Program-made: the position numbers and the translations under genes | Shown: piece by piece, positions 63,760 to 64,000 of the stretch | Numbering within the stretch: position 1 is the first letter of the stretch | How the letters are laid out: every line of letters starts with the position of its first letter | The notes under the pieces: model-generated | The model's database searches: none | What the model was told of the DNA's origin: nothing | Seen by the model: only the letters and a program-made list of their open reading frames with translations | Assembly (NCBI RefSeq): GCF_001542915.1 | Contig: NZ_LNNH01000012.1 | Location: 730,216 to 794,215 of the forward strand | Direction of reading: 5' to 3' | From: Peribacillus simplex | Lineage (GTDB): Bacteria; Bacillota; Bacilli; Bacillales; DSM-1321 | DNA: 64,000 bases

Positions 63760-63774
63760 AGATAATGATTATCA
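63760..63774. promoter_or_regulatory. Fur box upstream of the YczE-like gene
   Basis: AGATAATGATTATCA matches the 7-1-7 Fur consensus TGATAATNATTATCA at 14 of 15 positions, 36 bases before the ATG. Iron control of the next gene is predicted. Confidence 0.65.
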
Positions 63775-63810
63775 TATTTTTTTGGAGATCGAAGGAAAGG
63801 GGATATCAAG

Positions 63811-64000
63811 ATGACATGTCTGCGGTACCTTTTTTTATTTTCAGGCTTCATCCTTTTTGGTTTGGGAACCGCGCTAGCTATCAAGGTCAGCTATCTCGGC
63901 TTGCATCCATGGGATGTTTTGAATGTCGCATTGCATGATAGACATGGATTGACGATAGGAACTTGGGGCATCATGTGCGGTCTCGTACTCGTTTCCATTT
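63811..64000 (+). CDS. YczE/YyaS-type membrane protein (5' part only)
   Basis: 63 codons visible from the ATG at 63811, with AAAGGGGAT upstream. MTCLRYLFLFSGFILFGLGTALAIK is the first membrane segment; VSYLGLHPWDVLNVALHDRHGLTIGTWGIMCGLVLV is the conserved YczE/YitT-like motif (GxxPWDVLxxGL, GLTIGTW). Family function is unknown. The gene is cut by the right edge. A Fur box lies upstream. Confidence 0.8.
   Translation, partial: MTCLRYLFLFSGFILFGLGTALAIKVSYLGLHPWDVLNVALHDRHGLTIGTWGIMCGLVLVSI

Overview
The window looks like chromosomal DNA from an aerobic, spore-forming, low-GC Bacillaceae. The Peribacillus (Bacillus simplex group) is my best guess, and that is inference only. Supporting signs are strong AAAGGAGG-type ribosome binding sites with frequent GTG and TTG starts, perfect CcpA cre boxes, sigma-K type promoters in front of spore-surface genes, and typical Bacillus families (TreP/TreA, YktB, general stress 17M, CotD, AzlCD, TerC). 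I see no tRNA, rRNA or CRISPR array. Both edges cut a gene: treA on the left and a YczE-type membrane protein on the right.

Layout. 1-3.2 kb: trehalose PTS operon with a fully readable control region. 3.3-4.4 kb: AlkC-type DNA repair protein. 4.7-9.6 kb: a compact carbohydrate locus that reads as transaldolase-type sulfoglycolysis (DUF4867 isomerase, sulfofructose transaldolase-like protein, YihO-type GPH importer, and a divergent Gfo/Idh/MocA protein that could be an NAD-dependent sulfoquinovosidase). Both divergent promoters carry a cre box in the spacer. 9.7-12.1 kb: a frameshifted IS1182-type transposase bounded by inverted hairpin repeats, plus a REP-like element. 12.1-16.8 kb: an uncharacterised operon of fucose-isomerase-like protein, GntR regulator, aldehyde dehydrogenase and AEC permease. 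16.9-18.7 kb: HxlR-controlled quinone/azo stress genes. 19.2-24.3 kb: an Rrf2 regulator with four cysteines, a second PdhA/PdhB pair without E2/E3, a type II NADH dehydrogenase and a thioredoxin reductase broken by a nine-C tract. 24.8-27.1 kb: YktB, an azoreductase paralogue, and gene and IS3 remnants. 27.1-30.6 kb: PTS IIC/IIB/IIA operon with a GH170 (DUF871) hydrolase.

30.8-64 kb is a patchwork of small stress, resistance and spore genes: VOC proteins, GNAT acetyltransferases, a K+ channel, CotD, a Mn-type CDF exporter, a nucleotidyltransferase, a secreted metallophosphoesterase, a DUF1796 protein, a Gln/Gly repeat protein, Nudix, a MerR-controlled SDR, two DUF606 permeases flanking a Crp/Fnr regulator, two SDRs divergent from a LuxR regulator, two MFS exporters, TerC, a GH25 lysozyme, a soluble PAS-MCP receptor, an AEC permease and AzlCD. 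A decayed duplicate of the luxR tail lies beside terC.

The most interesting feature is the 4.7-9.6 kb locus. Its four genes cover uptake, glycoside cleavage, isomerisation and transaldolase cleavage of a sulfosugar, but it has no enzyme for the sulfolactaldehyde product. The aldehyde dehydrogenase 3.4 kb further on is a possible but unproven partner. The second point of interest is the orphan PdhAB-NDH-TrxB module under a probable Fe-S or thiol-sensing Rrf2 repressor.
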